Shown: positions 61,679 to 64,000 of the stretch, piece by piece
Layout of the letters: each line of letters opens with the position of its first letter
Numbering within the stretch: position 1 is the first letter of the stretch
Assembly (NCBI RefSeq): GCF_002294725.1
Contig: NZ_NSFT01000017.1
Location: 33,110 to 97,109, forward strand
Length of the DNA stretch: 64,000 bases
DNA from: Mesorhizobium sp. WSM4313
GTDB lineage: Bacteria > Pseudomonadota > Alphaproteobacteria > Rhizobiales > Rhizobiaceae
Reading direction: 5' to 3'
Translations under genes and position numbers: made by a program
The notes under the pieces: model-generated
Told to the model about the DNA's origin: nothing
Databases searched by the model: none
The model's input: the letters and a program-made list of their open reading frames with translations, nothing else

Positions 61679-63727
61679 ATGTCAAAAACCGTCGATCTCG
61701 CCGCCCATCCGCTGACCGTCTGGCAAGGGCCGCTAGGCCTGCCGGATTTCTCGCGAATCGGCGACAATGATTTCGGGCCGGTCTTCGATGCGGCGCTGGC
61801 GGCGCATCAGGCCGAGATCGACGCGATCGCCGGCAACAGCGAGACGCCGACGATCGAGAACACGCTGGCCGCGTTGGAACTCGCCGGCGAGGCGCTCGAC
61901 CATGTCTCGTCGATCTTCTGGTGCCGCGCCGGCGCTCACACTAACGACACGATCCAGGCGATGGAGCGCGAAGTTTCGCCAAAGATGTCGCGGCATTTCT
62001 CGGCGATCTCGATGAACGAAAAACTGTTTGCCCGCATCGACGATCTCTACCAGCGGCGCGACAGCCTCAAGCTTGATGCCGAAACACTGCGTGTCCTCGA
62101 GAAGACCTGGAAGGGCTTTGTCCGCTCGGGCGCGAAGCTCGATGGCGACGGCAAGAAGCGGCTCGCGGCGATCAATGAGGAACTCTCCTCGCTCGGCACC
62201 AAATTCGGCCAGAACGTGCTCGCCGACGAGCGCGACTGGGCGCTGTTCCTCGACGAGGCCGACCTTGCCGGCCTGCCGGACTTTTTGAAGAGCGCGATGG
62301 CGGAAGCGGCCGAGATGCGCGGCCAGAAGGGCCGCTATGCGGTGACGCTGTCGCGATCGATCTACGAGCCGTTCTCGACCTTCTCGGAGCGCCGCGACCT
62401 GCGCGAGATCGCGTTCAAAGCCTTCATCATGCGCGGCCAGAATGGCGGCGCCTCCGACAACGCCGATGTGGTGCGCGACATGCTGAAGCTGCGCGCCGAG
62501 AAGGCGAAGCTGCTGGGCTACGATTCTTTCGCGGCGCTGAAGCTCGACGACACGATGGCGAAGACGCCGAGGGCCGTGCACGAGCTGCTCGATCCGGTGT
62601 GGGAGAAAGCCCTGGAAAAAGCGGCCGCCGACCAGAAGGAGCTGGAGCGGCTGGCGGCGGAAGCCGGCAGCAACGAGAAATTCGCGGCCTGGGACTGGCG
62701 CTTCTACCAGGAGAAGCTGCGTGCCGAGAAATTCGCCTTTGATGAGGCGGAGCTGAAGCCTTACCTGCAGCTCGAACGTGTCATCGAAGCCTGCTTCGAT
62801 GTCGCGACACGCCTGTTCGGCATTACCTTCGAAGAGAAGAAGGGCATAACAGCCTGGCATCCCGATACGCGTGTTTTCGTGGTGAAGAATGCCGACGGCA
62901 GCGAACGCGGCCTGTTCCTCGCCGATTATTTCGCGCGGCCGTCAAAACGCTCCGGCGCCTGGATGAGCGCGCTTCGGTCCGGCTACAAGCTCGGCGACGG
63001 CGCCAAGCCGGTGATCTACAACATCATGAATTTCGCCAAGCCGCCGGCCGGCGAGGCGGCGCTGCTGTCGGTCGACGAGGCCAAGACGCTGTTCCACGAG
63101 TTCGGCCATGCGCTGCACGGGATGCTGACCGACGTCACCTGGCCGTCGGTCTCCGGCACTTCGGTCAGCCGCGACTTCGTCGAACTGCCCTCGCAGCTCT
63201 ATGAGCACTGGCTGACCGTGCCGGCGGTGCTGGAAAAGCATGCGCTGCACGTCAAGACCGGCAAGCCGATGCCGAAGGCGTTGCTCGACAAGATGCTCGC
63301 CGCTCGCACCTTCGGCGCCGGTTTCGCCACGGTCGAGTTCACCGCTTCGGCGCTGATCGACATGGCCTATCATGCGCGACCCGACGCGCCGGCGGAGCCG
63401 CTTCGATACGAGGCTGAAACGCTGGAAAAGCTGCATATGCCCGACACGATCGCGATGCGCCACCGCACCCCGCATTTCGGCCATGTCTTCGCCGGCGACG
63501 GATATTCAGCCGGCTATTATTCCTACATGTGGTCGGAAGTGCTCGACGCCGACGCCTTCTCGGCTTTCGAGGAGACGGGCGATGCCTTCAATCCGGAACT
63601 CGCCGAGCGGCTGCGGAAGAACATCTATGCCGCGGGCGGGTCGAAGGATCCGGAGGAGCTTTACACGGCATTCCGGGGGAAAATGCCGTCGCCTGAGGCG
63701 ATGATGGCGAAGCGAGGGCTGGTGTAG
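61679..63727 (+). CDS. M3-family metallopeptidase (Dcp/OpdA-like)
   Basis: A zinc peptidase of the thimet/oligopeptidase A family, 682 residues. The zinc site is HEFGH at 473-477 in LFHEFGHALHGML, with the third ligand downstream in SRDFVELPSQLYEHW. Whether it acts as dipeptidyl carboxypeptidase (Dcp) or oligopeptidase (PrlC) is open; length and N-terminus favour the Dcp group. ATG 61679 fits the family start. Cytoplasmic. Confidence 0.93.
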   Translation: MSKTVDLAAHPLTVWQGPLGLPDFSRIGDNDFGPVFDAALAAHQAEIDAIAGNSETPTIENTLAALELAGEALDHVSSIFWCRAGAHTNDTIQAMEREVSPKMSRHFSAISMNEKLFARIDDLYQRRDSLKLDAETLRVLEKTWKGFVRSGAKLDGDGKKRLAAINEELSSLGTKFGQNVLADERDWALFLDEADLAGLPDFLKSAMAEAAEMRGQKGRYAVTLSRSIYEPFSTFSERRDLREIAFKAFIMRGQNGGASDNADVVRDMLKLRAEKAKLLGYDSFAALKLDDTMAKTPRAVHELLDPVWEKALEKAAADQKELERLAAEAGSNEKFAAWDWRFYQEKLRAEKFAFDEAELKPYLQLERVIEACFDVATRLFGITFEEKKGITAWHPDTRVFVVKNADGSERGLFLADYFARPSKRSGAWMSALRSGYKLGDGAKPVIYNIMNFAKPPAGEAALLSVDEAKTLFHEFGHALHGMLTDVTWPSVSGTSVSRDFVELPSQLYEHWLTVPAVLEKHALHVKTGKPMPKALLDKMLAARTFGAGFATVEFTASALIDMAYHARPDAPAEPLRYEAETLEKLHMPDTIAMRHRTPHFGHVFAGDGYSAGYYSYMWSEVLDADAFSAFEETGDAFNPELAERLRKNIYAAGGSKDPEELYTAFRGKMPSPEAMMAKRGLV

Positions 63728-63737
63728 CGCCTTTTTT

Positions 63738-63874
63738 CCTTCTCCCCCTGTGGGAGAAGGTGGATCGGCGCGCAAGCGCCAAGACGGATGAGGGGTGTTC
63801 CAGGGAACGCCAGCGCCTCACTCCGCTGGAACACCCCTCATCCGGCCGCTTCGCGGCCACCTTCTCCCACAAGG
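63738..63874 (+). repeat. Palindromic repeat, family D, interrupted by the IS element
   Basis: The left arm starts with a hairpin, CCTTCTCCC / GGGAGAAGG. The inner arms GGATGAGGGGTGTTCCAG / CTGGAACACCCCTCATCC pair. The right arm runs CCACCTTCTCCCACAAGGGG and then stops, where a matching hairpin would be expected, because the IS-like sequence begins. Mapped by eye. Confidence 0.75.
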
Positions 63875-64000
63875 GGCCTGTTGCGTAATTGGCTGGTTGT
63901 GATTCTCTGAGAGGAAGCTCGGAGGGAATCGCGATGGCTGTGAAGCAGACGGGACAGTTGAGCCTGGCGGAGGCGTTTCTAGGCGACAAGCTTGCGGGCG
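63872..64000 (+). mobile_element. Left end of an IS5-like insertion sequence (partial)
   Basis: From about 63872 the palindrome gives way to GGGGCCTGTTGCGTAATTGG, then a short leader with GGAGGGA and a transposase start. The terminal inverted repeat and target duplication cannot be checked because the right end is beyond the window. Confidence 0.55.
63934..64000 (+). CDS. IS5-family transposase, N-terminal 22 residues
   Basis: ATG with GGAGGGA upstream. The peptide MAVKQTGQLSLAEAFLGDKL resembles the opening of IS5-family transposases with the DUF772 N-terminal domain (VRQTGQxSLxEA pattern, recalled). The DDE catalytic region lies outside the window. Confidence 0.6.
   Translation, partial: MAVKQTGQLSLAEAFLGDKLAG

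Overview
The window is a high-GC alphaproteobacterial chromosome segment of Mesorhizobium/Rhizobiales type. The evidence is the gene content (glnK-amtB, alphaproteobacterial sdhCDAB, a MucR/Ros regulator, the hemCD-Mic60-HemY block, CtrA-like TTAA-N7-TTAA boxes) and several families of palindromic intergenic repeats of the rhizobial RIME kind. Almost all of it is core chromosome. No prophage, CRISPR array, rRNA or tRNA gene was seen. The only recognised mobile gene is the start of an IS5-type transposase at the right edge.

Layout. 1-4.3 kb: the 3' end of leuC, a membrane diguanylate cyclase, small secreted proteins and a lipoprotein. 4.5-8.4 kb: the succinate dehydrogenase operon sdhCDAB with a DUF3052-type gene between sdhA and sdhB. 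8.6-13.7 kb: yceH, osmC, a YciI pair, a UbiH-type hydroxylase and tesB. 14-15.7 kb: glnK-amtB behind a putative sigma-54 promoter. 16.4-23.3 kb: ftsK, a LolA-like carrier, xth, a cyclic-nucleotide-binding protein, an OmpR-type regulator and an L,D-transpeptidase-like protein. 23.3-28.8 kb: DUF1127, a LysR regulator, DUF1761, and the tsaD-gpsA-yciI-EVE-methyltransferase block. 28.9-35 kb: hemC-hemD-Mic60-HemY followed by a TerB-like gene and a glutamine amidotransferase. 35-43 kb: an RND efflux pair, an MFS exporter and an aminotransferase. 43-54 kb: mucR, then a GH15-gnd-zwf-ROK kinase operon divergent from a CUT2 sugar importer. 54-63.7 kb: ppa, a GNAT acetyltransferase, TPM/LemA proteins, pdxY, DUF429, carbonic anhydrase and an M3 peptidase. 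63.9 kb to the end: the IS5-like element.

How genes work together. The sdh genes form TCA-cycle complex II. GlnK-AmtB senses and imports ammonium. HemC-HemD make uroporphyrinogen III beside the envelope protein Mic60. GH15, ROK kinase, zwf and gnd form a route from alpha-glucans or glucose into the oxidative pentose-phosphate branch. The divergent ABC importer may supply sugar to that route; this is inference.

The most striking unexplained structure is intergenic. At least five repeat families occur in 2 to 5 copies here. One 118-bp family sits directly behind stop codons. Another overlaps the 5' end of a gene that no longer has an obvious start codon. A heptamer tandem array begins at a stop codon. 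I found no convincing new multi-gene defence or biosynthetic system; the candidates worth testing are in the findings.
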